Translations under genes and position numbers: made by a program
Origin: an uncultured Phascolarctobacterium sp.
GTDB lineage: Bacteria; Bacillota; Negativicutes; Acidaminococcales; Acidaminococcaceae
Length of the DNA stretch: 64,000 nucleotides
Assembly (NCBI RefSeq): GCF_937920985.1
Contig: NZ_CALDXR010000059.1
Location: 1 to 64,000, forward strand
Direction: 5' to 3'
Notes under the pieces: model-generated
The model's database searches: none
What the model was told of the DNA's origin: nothing
The model's input: only the letters and a program-made list of their open reading frames with translations
Shown: in pieces, positions 45,247-54,817 of the stretch
Layout: each line of letters opens with the position of its first letter
Numbering within the stretch: position 1 is the first letter of the stretch

Positions 45247-46980
45247 TTACTTGGCTTCCTTGCTGCGATACTGAATCTTATACAGATGCGCGTACAGCCC
45301 GTCCATAGCCATCAGCTCATCATGGTTACCTTGCTCGATAAGCTGGCCCTTTTCCAGAACCATAATCTTATCGGCATTTTTAATCGTTGAAAGACGATGC
45401 GCAATAACAAAGGATGTTCTGCCTACCATCAGGCGGTCCAGAGCCTCCTGTACCACGCGCTCGCTTTCCGTATCTAGTGCAGATGTTGCCTCGTCGAGAA
45501 TCAGAATCTGCGGATTTTTCAATATTGCCCGGGCAATGGAAATACGCTGACGCTGACCACCGGAAATATTCATGCCACGGTCACCCAGCATTGTTTCGTA
45601 GCCATCAGGCAATTGCATAATAAAGTCGTGGGCATTAGCAGCCTTTGCTGCTGCCTCTACCTCCTCACGAGTCGCATCAAGGCGGCCGTAAAGAATGTTA
45701 TCATAAACAGAGCCGTTAAACAGCACTGTTTCCTGCGGTACGATACCAACCTGCTCACGCAGGGAATCAAGCGTAACCTTGCGGATATCATGACCGTCAA
45801 TCGTAATGCTGCCGTTAATCGCATCATAGAACCGCGGCAACAGGCTGGCTACAGTAGATTTACCCGCACCGGAAGGACCGACAAAGGCAACCATTTCACC
45901 AGGCTTAACCTCAAAGGAAACATGGCTCAGCACCTCTTCGTTTTCGTTATAAGCAAAGCTTACATCATTGAAGCGTACATCACCCTTCACCTTCGGCAGA
46001 ACTTTGGCATCAGGTGCATTTTTGATATCTTCCGGTAAATCAAGTACGTCAAAAACACGCTGCGCTGCAGCCAATGCCTTCTGAATATTGCCGATAACAC
46101 GGCTCAAACGTTTAATCGGGTTAGAAATATTAACAGCATAGGTCAGGAAGGCTACCAGAGAGCCTGCGGTGATACTGCCATTGATAACGCTGTTGCCGCC
46201 GTACCAGAGAATAATGGAAACGCCGACAGCCGCAACAAATTCAATCGTCGGAGTAAGCGTTGAGGAAAGCTGTGCATACTTCATATTAGCACGGAAGTTG
46301 TTCATATTTTCCTTGTCAAAACGGTCCACTTCATAGCCTTCACGCACAAAGGATTTGATTACGCGCGGAGAGGAAGCAACCTCCTGCAGTACAGAGGTAA
46401 TATCAGCAGCAGCCTCCTGAATACGACTACCGGATTTACGGATGCGTTTGCCAAAGTTGTCGATAAAGAAGAGTACCACCGGAAAGGTTGCAAAGGTTAC
46501 AAGAAACAGCTTCCAGTCCAAATAAATCATCATGACAATAGAAGCTACTAAAATCACTGTTTCAGTAATCATTTCCACAACGTTGTCTACCATCGCAGAT
46601 TGCAATGCACTTACGTCGTTGGTCACATAGCTCATAATCGTACCGGTTTTATGCTTGTCGTAAAAGCTCATGCTCAGGCGCTGCAGCTTTTCAAAAACGG
46701 CCTTACGGATATCAATAATCACGCGCTGACCAACATAGTTCATCAGATAGCTCTGACCATAATAAGCAATACCACGAATAACAAATACAACAATAATGCT
46801 TAATACTATCCAATTCAGCATAGTTGTATTTTTTTCACTCAACACCTGGTCAACCATATCCTTGATAACAAACGGCAAATAAGCTGTACCACCTGCAGCA
46901 ATAATAGTACAAATTCCAGCTGCCAAGCCTCGTTTCCAATATGGTTTAATATATTTCAATGCTCGAAAGTATAAATTCAT
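45247..46980 (-). CDS. msbA: lipid A export flippase, MsbA type
   Basis: 577 residues. Six membrane helices (about 15-310) and an ABC domain with Walker A GPSGAGKST near 369, signature NISGGQRQRISIARAIL and LDEATSALD. MsbA flips core-lipid A to the outer leaflet of the inner membrane as a homodimer. Its start overlaps the lpxB stop (ATGA), and the fused waaA-lpxK follows 19 nt on, which supports this substrate over drug efflux. Confidence 0.92.
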   Translation of the reverse strand: MNLYFRALKYIKPYWKRGLAAGICTIIAAGGTAYLPFVIKDMVDQVLSEKNTTMLNWIVLSIIVVFVIRGIAYYGQSYLMNYVGQRVIIDIRKAVFEKLQRLSMSFYDKHKTGTIMSYVTNDVSALQSAMVDNVVEMITETVILVASIVMMIYLDWKLFLVTFATFPVVLFFIDNFGKRIRKSGSRIQEAAADITSVLQEVASSPRVIKSFVREGYEVDRFDKENMNNFRANMKYAQLSSTLTPTIEFVAAVGVSIILWYGGNSVINGSITAGSLVAFLTYAVNISNPIKRLSRVIGNIQKALAAAQRVFDVLDLPEDIKNAPDAKVLPKVKGDVRFNDVSFAYNENEEVLSHVSFEVKPGEMVAFVGPSGAGKSTVASLLPRFYDAINGSITIDGHDIRKVTLDSLREQVGIVPQETVLFNGSVYDNILYGRLDATREEVEAAAKAANAHDFIMQLPDGYETMLGDRGMNISGGQRQRISIARAILKNPQILILDEATSALDTESERVVQEALDRLMVGRTSFVIAHRLSTIKNADKIMVLEKGQLIEQGNHDELMAMDGLYAHLYKIQYRSKEAK

Positions 46981-48113
46981 TTTCTCTCCTCAGTCATTTT
47001 TAAGATTAATTGAGCAACGCGGTTTACCGCACCGGGTTCACCAAGTCTGTGCTTCATATATGACAAATCGCTTTGCAACTGCGCCTGACGCTCAGGCTGC
47101 AAAAGCTCGACTGCAGTTTTGGCCAAATTTTCCGGGGTGAAATCCTCCTGCAGCAGCTCCGGCATAATTGTTCTGCCAGCTACGATATTCGGCAAGCCGA
47201 TGTTAGGAATGTTAATTACCAGACGCGCTATAAAAGCGTTCAGTGCCGATGTACGATAGACAATTACACTCGGAAGTCCGCATAAAGCAGCCTCCAGCGT
47301 TACTGTGCCGCTGGTTGCCAGCGCCAGGTCCGCCACACTGAACAAATCATAGTTATGGCCTTCAGTAATTTTCACCTCAATACCATACGCCGCTATCTTT
47401 TCCTGCAGCATGACCAGCGGAATAGTATTGGCACGCGGCATAACAAACTGCACATCTGGCATTTTCTTCTGTAAAAGCTTGGCGCCTGCCAGCAATGTCG
47501 GCAGCATTTTTTCAATCTCCATCAGACGACTGCCTGGCATCAGCAGCACCAGCTTTTTGCCAGGCTGCTTGCCAGCCCACGCTTCAGCCTCAGCCTTTGC
47601 CATCGTCGGGTGCACAATATCTACCAGCGGATGACCGACAAATTCTACCGGCGCACCTGCTTCCTTATATACATCGTATTCAAAGGGGAAGATGCAGGCA
47701 ACCTTATCCACTATTTTCGCAACCTTTTTGGCACGGCCCTTGTTCCAGGCCCACGCCGACGGTGCAATATATGATACAACAGGAATTCCTTTATCATGAG
47801 CCAGCTTAGCCAGCTTCATATTAAAACCGGGGTAGTCGACAACCACCAGACAGTCCGGCTTGCGTTCGTCCATAACGCGCGCAAAATCACTGCGCAGGCG
47901 GAATAAATCTGGCAGCTTGCGGATAACCTCCACAAAGCCCATTACGCCATGGTCCTTAATGTCCCACAGTACCTCGCCGCCAGCCTGACGCAGAGCGTCA
48001 CCGCCCATGCCAAAGACCTCAGCCTTGCTATCAAGTTTTTTTATAGCAGCAGTCACAGCAGCTGCATGGATATCGCCAGAGGCTTCTCCGGCAGATATTA
48101 ATATTTTCGCCAT
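46977..48113 (-). CDS. lpxB: lipid A disaccharide synthase
   Basis: 378 residues from the ATG at 48113 (AAGGAG 5 nt upstream; an earlier in-frame ATG lies inside that site). ISAGEASGDIHAAAV, PSAWAWNKGRAKKVAK, LMPGSRLMEIEKMLP and ATSGTVTLEAALCG are the LpxB glycosyltransferase motifs. It joins UDP-diacylglucosamine and lipid X. It opens a new unit after the terminator at 48162. Confidence 0.96.
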   Translation of the reverse strand: MAKILISAGEASGDIHAAAVTAAIKKLDSKAEVFGMGGDALRQAGGEVLWDIKDHGVMGFVEVIRKLPDLFRLRSDFARVMDERKPDCLVVVDYPGFNMKLAKLAHDKGIPVVSYIAPSAWAWNKGRAKKVAKIVDKVACIFPFEYDVYKEAGAPVEFVGHPLVDIVHPTMAKAEAEAWAGKQPGKKLVLLMPGSRLMEIEKMLPTLLAGAKLLQKKMPDVQFVMPRANTIPLVMLQEKIAAYGIEVKITEGHNYDLFSVADLALATSGTVTLEAALCGLPSVIVYRTSALNAFIARLVINIPNIGLPNIVAGRTIMPELLQEDFTPENLAKTAVELLQPERQAQLQSDLSYMKHRLGEPGAVNRVAQLILKMTEERK

Positions 48114-48151
48114 GATGTCTCCTTGCATTTACCTATATATATTCAGTATAT

Positions 48152-48157
48152 ATTATA
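48152..48157 (-). promoter_or_regulatory. candidate -10 box of the lpxB unit
   Basis: TATAAT on the minus strand, just after the terminator hairpin; the only -35 candidate (TTATGT, 16 bp up) lies within that hairpin, so the promoter is weak or overlaps it. Confidence 0.35.
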
Positions 48158-48161
48158 ACAC

Positions 48162-48192
48162 AAAAAGCGGCTGACATAAGCTATCAGCCGCT
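48162..48192 (-). terminator. terminator between lpxI and lpxB
   Basis: AGCGGCTGA pairs with TCAGCCGCT around a 9-nt loop, followed on the minus strand by TTTTTG. It splits the lipid A cluster into an upstream (bamA...lpxI) and downstream (lpxB...) unit, perhaps with readthrough. Confidence 0.85.
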
Positions 48193-48217
48193 AAGAAATA
48201 CGAAATTTTTACGATAT

Positions 48218-49024
48218 TTATTTTACAAGAATGGTAATATTGTGCTCATCTGCCAGCGCAATCACCTTTTCGCGCTCCGGAATGATAGTATTACCTGCTT
48301 CAATAACAGCTCCGGTAGCACCGGCATGAATCATAGATTCAATCGTTGTCGTACCAAAACCGGGAATATCAAAGCGTTGATCCTGCTTCGGCTTGGCAGC
48401 CTTGGCTACAATCACACCGCCCTTGCCTAAAAAACCGCCGCGCAAAATGCAGGCATCAGTGCCTTCAATTGCTTCTACTGCCATCACAGCACGATTTTTT
48501 ACAACTACGGTCTGACCAATATCAAGTCCGCCGATAGCCTTCGCCATCTCAAAGCCAAATTCCATATCCGCAAGCTCTGCCTCTGTAGGCTTACGCTTTG
48601 TCAGAACGCCAGGCTGTGGCAAAAGCGGTTTGATCAGCAAGGTCTGATCCATAACCTCAATGCCTTCGTCCTCCAGCTCCTTAACAATCGCATTCATGAT
48701 AGTATCATCCTTGCGGTCCGGAATAGTAGCTAAAATTTTTATCGCCCGCAGATCAGGAACAATCCTGCCTGCTTTGTACAAAACTTCCTTTGTTACCTTG
48801 CCGATCATGGTGACCTTGGTAACCTTATTTTTTTTCAGCGTAGAAATAATCTTGCCAATTTTGCCGATGTTGATATCGTAATAAGCATCAACACTGCCAG
48901 GCAGCTCCTCGTCAATCCCTGGAACAACACCTACAGCGACAACATGGTAACCCAGCTCCTTTGCCGAGCGTGCTACCTCTACCGGCAGATGTCCGACACC
49001 TGAAAGTACGCCCAGCACCTCCAT
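48218..49024 (-). CDS. lpxI: UDP-2,3-diacylglucosamine pyrophosphatase LpxI
   Basis: 268 residues from the ATG at 49024, just after the lpxA stop. GVLSGVGHLPVEVARSAKEL and VGVVPGIDEELP open the protein, and GKGGVIVAKAAKPKQDQRFD with PGFGTTTIESMIHAGATG close it, as in LpxI. It makes lipid X. Enterobacteria use the unrelated LpxH; LpxI is normal in this group and no lpxH is in the cluster. Confidence 0.93.
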   Translation of the reverse strand: MEVLGVLSGVGHLPVEVARSAKELGYHVVAVGVVPGIDEELPGSVDAYYDINIGKIGKIISTLKKNKVTKVTMIGKVTKEVLYKAGRIVPDLRAIKILATIPDRKDDTIMNAIVKELEDEGIEVMDQTLLIKPLLPQPGVLTKRKPTEAELADMEFGFEMAKAIGGLDIGQTVVVKNRAVMAVEAIEGTDACILRGGFLGKGGVIVAKAAKPKQDQRFDIPGFGTTTIESMIHAGATGAVIEAGNTIIPEREKVIALADEHNITILVK

Positions 49025-49028
49025 AGCC

Positions 49029-49835
49029 TTAGCCTCTGCGTGTACGGATGATGCCGCGTTCAACATTACGCAGGAAACGCAGCAGATGTTCCATAGGCTC
49101 GGAGCTTGTCAGCTCCTGCTCCATAGTGCTGATTGCCTCCTGCAGTGGCAGGCCGCTGCGATAAAGAATGCGGAAAGCCTTTTTCAGCTCGCTGCGTTCT
49201 TCTACAGGCATACCGGCGCGGGAAAGACCAACGCTGTTCAGGCCGGAAACAAAGGCAGGATCACCGGCGCAGATCATGAACGGAGGAACATCCTGGGTTA
49301 CACGTGCCATACCGCCAATCATTGCGTTACGGCCAATCTTGCAGAACTGGTGTACTGCAGACAAGCCACCGATAACAGCACGGTCCTCTACGATAACGTG
49401 GCCTGCAAGCGTAGCAACATTGGACATGATAACATTATTGCCTACAATGCAGTTATGTGCTACATGGGTGTAGGCCATCATCAGGATATTGTTGCCGATA
49501 CGGGTTTCGTTGCCTTCGCCGCATGCACGATGAACAGTGCAGCATTCACGGAAGCTGCCGCCATCCCCGATAATGGTATAGCTTTTTTCACCTACAAATT
49601 TTAAATCCTGCGGTACTGCACCAATAGAACAGCCCGGGAAAAAATGGCAATTCTTGCCGATTTTAGTATATGGATGGATAGTCACATGTGCGCCAATCAC
49701 GCAGCCGTCGCCAATCTCCGTATCTTCGTCGATAACAGCATAAGGACCTACGCTAACGTCCTTGCCGATTTTAGCAGACGGATGAATGATTGCAGTTTCA
49801 TGGATACCACTAGTTGGCATAATAACCGAACTCAT
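49029..49835 (-). CDS. lpxA: UDP-N-acetylglucosamine acyltransferase
   Basis: 268 residues. The ATG at 49835 is set by GGGGAGTG 6 nt upstream; the frame also opens three codons earlier at a GTG within that site. Left-handed beta-helix repeats (IHPSAKIGKDVSVGPYAVID) with catalytic His in MMAYTHVAHNCIVGN, and a helical C-terminal part. It performs the first step of lipid A synthesis. Confidence 0.96.
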   Translation of the reverse strand: MSSVIMPTSGIHETAIIHPSAKIGKDVSVGPYAVIDEDTEIGDGCVIGAHVTIHPYTKIGKNCHFFPGCSIGAVPQDLKFVGEKSYTIIGDGGSFRECCTVHRACGEGNETRIGNNILMMAYTHVAHNCIVGNNVIMSNVATLAGHVIVEDRAVIGGLSAVHQFCKIGRNAMIGGMARVTQDVPPFMICAGDPAFVSGLNSVGLSRAGMPVEERSELKKAFRILYRSGLPLQEAISTMEQELTSSEPMEHLLRFLRNVERGIIRTRRG

Positions 49836-50011
49836 TATTTTCACTCCCCAAATAAGATATTAATCAAGCAATTAAATATAAATATAATACTATAATCACA
49901 GGTATCCACGATTTTTAACACTACAAAAATCACAGTTAAATGAATTTAGCATTAATTTGAGCTGTATTGCTCGCTTATTCTACCAATTACAGCTTTTTTG
50001 TATTTTGCTGA

Positions 50012-50458
50012 TTAATTTTCTTTCGGGTCCATAATAGCAAAGGTGCAATCGCATTCGCAGGCAACCTTGCCGTCAACCTTACCCTCGCAATGAATGATAC
50101 CCATGCTGCCGCGCATAATTTTAGTTACCTCAGCGGTGGTTACAACCTGGTCACCGGGCACAACCTGCTTGCGGAAGCGTACATTGTCTATTTTAGCGAA
50201 AACAGCAATCTTGCCGCGGTTTTCTTCCGGATACAGCATAGCAACGCCGCCAACCTGAGCCATAGCCTCAATCAGCAGTACGCCGGGCATAATCGGTTCA
50301 TTAGGGAAATGACCTAAGAACTGCATTTCATTAGCGGTAATATTTTTAATACCTACTGCGCGCTTCATAGGCTCAACTTCCAGAATGCGGTCAACCAAAA
50401 GCATCGGATAACGATGCGGCAGAATCTTTTTAATTTCGTTAATATCTAATACTGTCAT
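50012..50458 (-). CDS. fabZ: 3-hydroxyacyl-ACP dehydratase
   Basis: 148 residues, hot-dog fold. [14 protein letters not shown] opens it, and [20 protein letters not shown] holds the catalytic His and Glu. It shares the 3-hydroxyacyl-ACP pool with LpxA and LpxD and is between lpxC and lpxA as in many Gram-negatives. Confidence 0.96.
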   Translation of the reverse strand: MTVLDINEIKKILPHRYPMLLVDRILEVEPMKRAVGIKNITANEMQFLGHFPNEPIMPGVLLIEAMAQVGGVAMLYPEENRGKIAVFAKIDNVRFRKQVVPGDQVVTTAEVTKIMRGSMGIIHCEGKVDGKVACECDCTFAIMDPKEN

Positions 50459-50461
50459 TTA

Positions 50462-51310
50462 TTACTCCCCCTTTGTTCTGTAAGCCTGTATTTGCTTAGC
50501 GATTGCGGAATTAAAGGCGTGGCCTGTTTTTACGGCAATAACATGCGCTTTAATCGGTCCCAGCAGATACAAGTCGCCGATGGCATCAAGTATCTTGTGT
50601 CTGATCAGTTCATCGTCAAAACGCGGCACAGAAAGAATTTTTTCATCATCAAAAACAACTACATTCTCTAACGAACCGCCAAGGCCCAGTCCCATCTTAC
50701 GCAGCATTTCCAGCTCGGAAGTAAAAGCCACTGTTCTGGCAGCCATAATATCCTTTTTAAAGCTCTCCTTATCGAGCAGGATATCGAAATACTGGGTTCC
50801 CAGCATCGGATGACTATTGATAGAAGTAAAAGAAATTCTGTAGCCGTCATAAGGTAAAATAACGATATAACGGTCATTGTCATAAACGGAAAATGCTTTA
50901 TCAACGGCATATATATGACGTTCTGCCTCCTGCTGCACCGGTTCTGCTTTTTCAATTAGCTCGCAGAAAACCTTAGCACTGCCGTCTGTTACCGGCGGTT
51001 CCGGGGAAGACATTTCAATACGGATATTGTCAATCGCCATCATAGACAGCGCACCCATAAGATGCTCTACTGTAAAAACCTCAGCACCATTGGCACTAAG
51101 AGTTGTTGCCTTTACCGTGGAGCTTACATTCTCCGGCAAAGCTTTTATTTCCGGTCTGTCAGGTAAATCGGTACGGATGAAGATGATGCCTGTATCAGGT
51201 GCTGCAGGCTTCAGCGTCATCAGCACATCCTTGCCGGAATGCAGACCAATGCCAGAATAGGATACCTCTTTAGCAATTGTATGCTGGTATTCCTTTTTTT
51301 GTTCGGTCAT
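50462..51310 (-). CDS. lpxC: UDP-3-O-acyl-GlcNAc deacetylase
   Basis: 282 residues. SYSGIGLHSGKDVLMTLKPA at the start, VEHLMGALSMMAIDNI with the first zinc His, and KILDAIGDLYLLGPIKAHVI with HKxxDxxGD-type residues, then GHAFN. It performs the committed, zinc-dependent step of lipid A synthesis. The fabZ start follows after 3 nt. Confidence 0.96.
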   Translation of the reverse strand: MTEQKKEYQHTIAKEVSYSGIGLHSGKDVLMTLKPAAPDTGIIFIRTDLPDRPEIKALPENVSSTVKATTLSANGAEVFTVEHLMGALSMMAIDNIRIEMSSPEPPVTDGSAKVFCELIEKAEPVQQEAERHIYAVDKAFSVYDNDRYIVILPYDGYRISFTSINSHPMLGTQYFDILLDKESFKKDIMAARTVAFTSELEMLRKMGLGLGGSLENVVVFDDEKILSVPRFDDELIRHKILDAIGDLYLLGPIKAHVIAVKTGHAFNSAIAKQIQAYRTKGE

Positions 51311-51331
51311 TTTACTCCTCCTTTATCAAAT

Positions 51332-52222
51332 TTATTTTTTTCTGCCAAAACGCTGGCGTCCGTCCTTCCAACGGTCATGCACCCAGAACCACATTTCCGG
51401 ATGCGCAATAATCTCATGCTCCAGAATTGTAACCAGCTCACGGGTTACTGCGTAAAAATCCTGCTCCTTGTTTTTAGTTTTCGGGGTGTACAAGGGAGGA
51501 TAAATTTTAGCAGTACAGCTGCCATCTGCATTATTGTGCAGAAAGATTGGTAAAATCGGTGAACCGTAAATACGCGAAAGCGCCGCCGGTCCCATCGGGA
51601 TAACAGAATCCTTGCCGAACAGATCAATGCGCACGCCATCATCATTCGTATCCTGGTCGTAAAGAATACCCAGAAGATTTTTTTCACGCAGCATACGGCT
51701 GATTGCCAGCAATCCATGCTCACCACGGTTATAGGTAACCTTTTGTCCTACCATCTGGCGGAATTCATTGATGAGCTTATCCATATGACCATTATTCTGC
51801 TTACGCGTAATAGAAAGCATAGGATAGCCATGCAGCGCTACAGTTGCGCCTAAAAGCTCCCAGTTACCGTAATGGCCGGTAGCCATAATGACGCCCTTGC
51901 CCTGTGCATAAGCAGCCTCCAGATATTCCAGGCCTTCTACCCTTACTTTTTGGTCAATATTATCCTTATTCAGCAAGGGGAAGCGCATAACCTCCACGAC
52001 CATGCGACCAAAGCGATGCAGGCTTTCTTCAGCGATTTGGGCCGCTCTTGCTTCATCAACCCCCAGGCATTCGCGAATGTTGGCCTCTGCCATCTGCATA
52101 CGCCAGCGCGGTACAACCATTACTGCTACGCTGCCCAGGAATTTTGCCACCAGCTTGCGCAGCCACAGGGGTGAAACACACATAAATTTACTAAAAAGCT
52201 TGACTATATAATAACCTAACAA
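51332..52222 (-). CDS. lipid A acyltransferase, LpxL/LpxM type (second copy)
   Basis: 296 residues. VIMATGHYGNWELLGATVAL has the HX4E catalytic signature, with LGILYDQDTNDDGVRIDLFG following. It resembles the 38560 copy, but is located beside lpxD/lpxC. It would add a secondary acyl chain to lipid A. An N-terminal helix (YIVKLFSKFMCVSPLW) anchors it. Confidence 0.9.
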   Translation of the reverse strand: MLGYYIVKLFSKFMCVSPLWLRKLVAKFLGSVAVMVVPRWRMQMAEANIRECLGVDEARAAQIAEESLHRFGRMVVEVMRFPLLNKDNIDQKVRVEGLEYLEAAYAQGKGVIMATGHYGNWELLGATVALHGYPMLSITRKQNNGHMDKLINEFRQMVGQKVTYNRGEHGLLAISRMLREKNLLGILYDQDTNDDGVRIDLFGKDSVIPMGPAALSRIYGSPILPIFLHNNADGSCTAKIYPPLYTPKTKNKEQDFYAVTRELVTILEHEIIAHPEMWFWVHDRWKDGRQRFGRKK

Positions 52223-52237
52223 GCCTTCACCACCTAC

Positions 52238-53260
52238 TTATTTTTTCAGCTCTGCCAGTTCCTTTTCCAGAGCCTTGACGCGCTTGAGCATATCGCCCAC
52301 CTTGCGCAGATTTGCTTCCTGGCGCAGCCATTCCTTCATCGGCATTGCAGGGAAGCCACCCATAACAGAGTTATCAGGAACATTGTTGGTAATGCCGGTT
52401 TTGCCGCCAAAGACGCAATTGCTGCCAATGGTAATGTGGCCTACAGTACCAACCTGGCCGGCAAAGGTAACATTATTGCCAACAGTTACGCTGCCGGAAA
52501 TACCAACATGCGCAACAACAAGACAGTTTTCGCCTAAGATATCGTTGTGGCCCAGATGTACCAGGTTATCAATCTTGGTGCCCTTGCCAACGATAGTGCT
52601 GTCAACGGTAGCACGGTCGATACAGGTGTTGTTGCCAATCTCTACATCATCCTGCAGCACTACATTACCGGTTTGCAGCACCTTGCTGTGCTTGCCGTTC
52701 TGGGTAATATAGCCAAAGCCGTCACCGCCGATAACAGAACCGGACTGCAGAATAACTCTGTCGCCCAGTACGCAATCCTCACGGATGGTGGTATTAGGAT
52801 AAAGGGTACAATCCTTGCCCATTTTTACGCGTTTGCCGACATAAGCGTGCGGATAAATTACGCAGCCGTCACCAATCTCAGCATCGTCCTCTACTACCGC
52901 AAAGGGTTGGATAGCAACATTGCTGCCGATTTTTGCTTTTTTGGATACATAAGCATAAGGACTGATAACGCGCTCTACCTCCTCCTGCGGGCGGAACAGC
53001 TCCAGCAGGGCAGCGAAAGCTGCACGCGGGTTAGCAACTCTGATAACCGGACGGCCATCAAGCTCTGGATCCTCAGGGCTCAGAACCATTACACCGGCCT
53101 TGCTGAGATGACAATGCTCTACATGAGGCGGCACAGCAAAGGAAATATCCTTCGGACCTGCCTCCACCAGTCCATTGACACCGGTAATGAGCAATTCGGG
53201 GTTATCATGCTCTACTGTACCTTTTAAAAACTCAGCTAATTCTTGTACACTCTTCTCCAT
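52238..53260 (-). CDS. lpxD: UDP-3-O-acylglucosamine N-acyltransferase
   Basis: 340 residues. N-terminal uridine-binding domain (about 1-100), then a hexapeptide beta-helix with GDGFGYI and VHLGHNDILGENCLVVAHVG that places the catalytic His, and a final helix with FPAMPMKEWLRQEANLRK. Third step of lipid A synthesis. Confidence 0.96.
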   Translation of the reverse strand: MEKSVQELAEFLKGTVEHDNPELLITGVNGLVEAGPKDISFAVPPHVEHCHLSKAGVMVLSPEDPELDGRPVIRVANPRAAFAALLELFRPQEEVERVISPYAYVSKKAKIGSNVAIQPFAVVEDDAEIGDGCVIYPHAYVGKRVKMGKDCTLYPNTTIREDCVLGDRVILQSGSVIGGDGFGYITQNGKHSKVLQTGNVVLQDDVEIGNNTCIDRATVDSTIVGKGTKIDNLVHLGHNDILGENCLVVAHVGISGSVTVGNNVTFAGQVGTVGHITIGSNCVFGGKTGITNNVPDNSVMGGFPAMPMKEWLRQEANLRKVGDMLKRVKALEKELAELKK

Positions 53261-53290
53261 TTCATACCTCCACCATAAAGCTGCTTACGC

Positions 53291-53318
53291 AAAAAGCGGA
53301 CGGACTACCCGCCCGCTT
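53291..53318 (-). terminator. terminator or attenuator before lpxD
   Basis: AAGCGGGCGG pairs with CCGTCCGCTT (one mismatch) then TTTTG on the minus strand, between the small lipoprotein gene and lpxD. Confidence 0.7.
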
Positions 53319-53329
53319 CAGGGTGCTGC

Positions 53330-53737
53330 TTATTTCATTTTTGCAATTACATCACTAGTAACATCAGTACCGCCTTGTGGAACAGCGCGCTTATCTAAAA
53401 TAGCGCCCAGCTTTTTCTCATCGGAAACCTGCTTCAGTGCAGTATCCAGGCTGGCCTTCAGTTTATTTTGAGCCTCGCTTTGAATCAGCTTAGCCTTAGC
53501 GCCATAATCTTCGGCAACCTTTTTAGCATCATCGCCGGTTTTGCCTGCCATATCCTTATCCATCTGGGTTTTCAGGTCAGTCATTTTTTTAGTAACATCT
53601 TCCTGAGTTGTTTTTACGATAGGAGCTTCAGCTTCAATCTTGCTCATATCAACAGTACCAAAATCAGCATTGCGTCCGCTGCAGCCAAAAGTAAACATAG
53701 ATGCTGCAATCATCAAACCAGCAATAATTTTTTTCAT
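53330..53737 (-). CDS. small OmpH/Skp-like lipoprotein
   Basis: 135 residues from the ATG at 53737 (AGTGAGG upstream). The signal ends FTFGC (lipobox Cys near 19). The helical, charged middle and the end GAILDKRAVPQGGTDVTSDV match the tail of the OmpH/Skp chaperone family, but the protein is short. A periplasmic, membrane-anchored chaperone for outer-membrane proteins is inferred. Confidence 0.75.
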   Translation of the reverse strand: MKKIIAGLMIAASMFTFGCSGRNADFGTVDMSKIEAEAPIVKTTQEDVTKKMTDLKTQMDKDMAGKTGDDAKKVAEDYGAKAKLIQSEAQNKLKASLDTALKQVSDEKKLGAILDKRAVPQGGTDVTSDVIAKMK

Positions 53738-53791
53738 AATTTTTAACCTCACTTAATTATAGCATGAATCAGGCCCGGGCACGTGAACGTA

Positions 53792-54712
53792 TCACGTCTT
53801 TTTTAAGGCCTTGATTATGGCATCGGTAATATCCTCCGCCTTCATATTAACTCTAAACTTATTAAAAACAATAGTATAACCGCGTTCATGCGCCAGCTTC
53901 ACAGCCTGACTTTCGATATCCTGATTGATTTGCTTCTTCAAGCTATCATTCTTCTCCTGCTGCTTATCAATTTCTCTGTCGATAACACTCAGCGCATTGT
54001 TTAATGCCTTCGGTGCCGTATCAAGCATTTCCTTGTCGCGTTCCTCCGGCGATTTGAGCTGCTGCATAGCCTGAGCATGATACTTCTGTGCCATCTCACG
54101 CATCCGCTTCTCAGCCTGCTCTTTATAAGGCAATACCTTGGCATCAACCAGGCGTCGTTTTTCCGCCTGCAGCTCACCAATCTGCACACCACGCTCCTGC
54201 TGCAAATGCTGCAGCTGCTTTTCAACCGCCTGACGTTCATCAGGCTTCATTTTTACGGTCTCCAGCAGCGCGCGTAAATTAAACAGCTTCAGCTTATAGG
54301 CTTCTTCAACCTCTGTTTTGCGTGCAGCCAGCTTGCTGTCTGCTTCTGCCTCAGCCTGTGCTACAAACTTCTGTAGCTTAGCATTTTCAATCTCCCTTTG
54401 TTCTACCATCCGGGTATTGAAATCAGCCTCCATGAAGCTTTGCTGGCTTAACTGCCGCAGACTGCGCAGCTTATTCAAGCTGCTTAGCTGCGCCTTGGCC
54501 AACTCCTCCTGACCTTTACGCTTGTTCAGCAGATCCTGCAGGATTTTTTCGCCCTGCTCCAGCTTAGCATACTGAGGATGGGCGCTTACCGCCTGCTCCC
54601 AGTTGATAACAGCAATTTTTTCCTGCGGTCCCCGGAAATTGGTACTGCATGCCGAAATCAGCAGAGCAGCTGCAATAATAGCACTTATTTTTACCAGCTT
54701 GTTCTTCTTCAT
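53792..54712 (-). CDS. long OmpH/Skp-like lipoprotein
   Basis: 306 residues from the ATG at 54712 (GGAGG upstream). Lipobox LLISAC. Long coiled coil (about 55-270) rich in Lys/Glu/Gln, and end YTIVFNKFRVNMKAEDITDA as in the OmpH strand that closes the Skp trimer. About twice the length of a normal Skp. Likely a tethered periplasmic chaperone. Confidence 0.75.
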   Translation of the reverse strand: MKKNKLVKISAIIAAALLISACSTNFRGPQEKIAVINWEQAVSAHPQYAKLEQGEKILQDLLNKRKGQEELAKAQLSSLNKLRSLRQLSQQSFMEADFNTRMVEQREIENAKLQKFVAQAEAEADSKLAARKTEVEEAYKLKLFNLRALLETVKMKPDERQAVEKQLQHLQQERGVQIGELQAEKRRLVDAKVLPYKEQAEKRMREMAQKYHAQAMQQLKSPEERDKEMLDTAPKALNNALSVIDREIDKQQEKNDSLKKQINQDIESQAVKLAHERGYTIVFNKFRVNMKAEDITDAIIKALKKT

Positions 54713-54817
54713 GCCTGCCTCCAATAACATTGCTGAACATCCGTAAATACCGCGATTAAATTGACATTACACAAGGCAATCTGCCAACTTCAGAGCAACA
54801 ATGCGCTGAAGAAGCTG

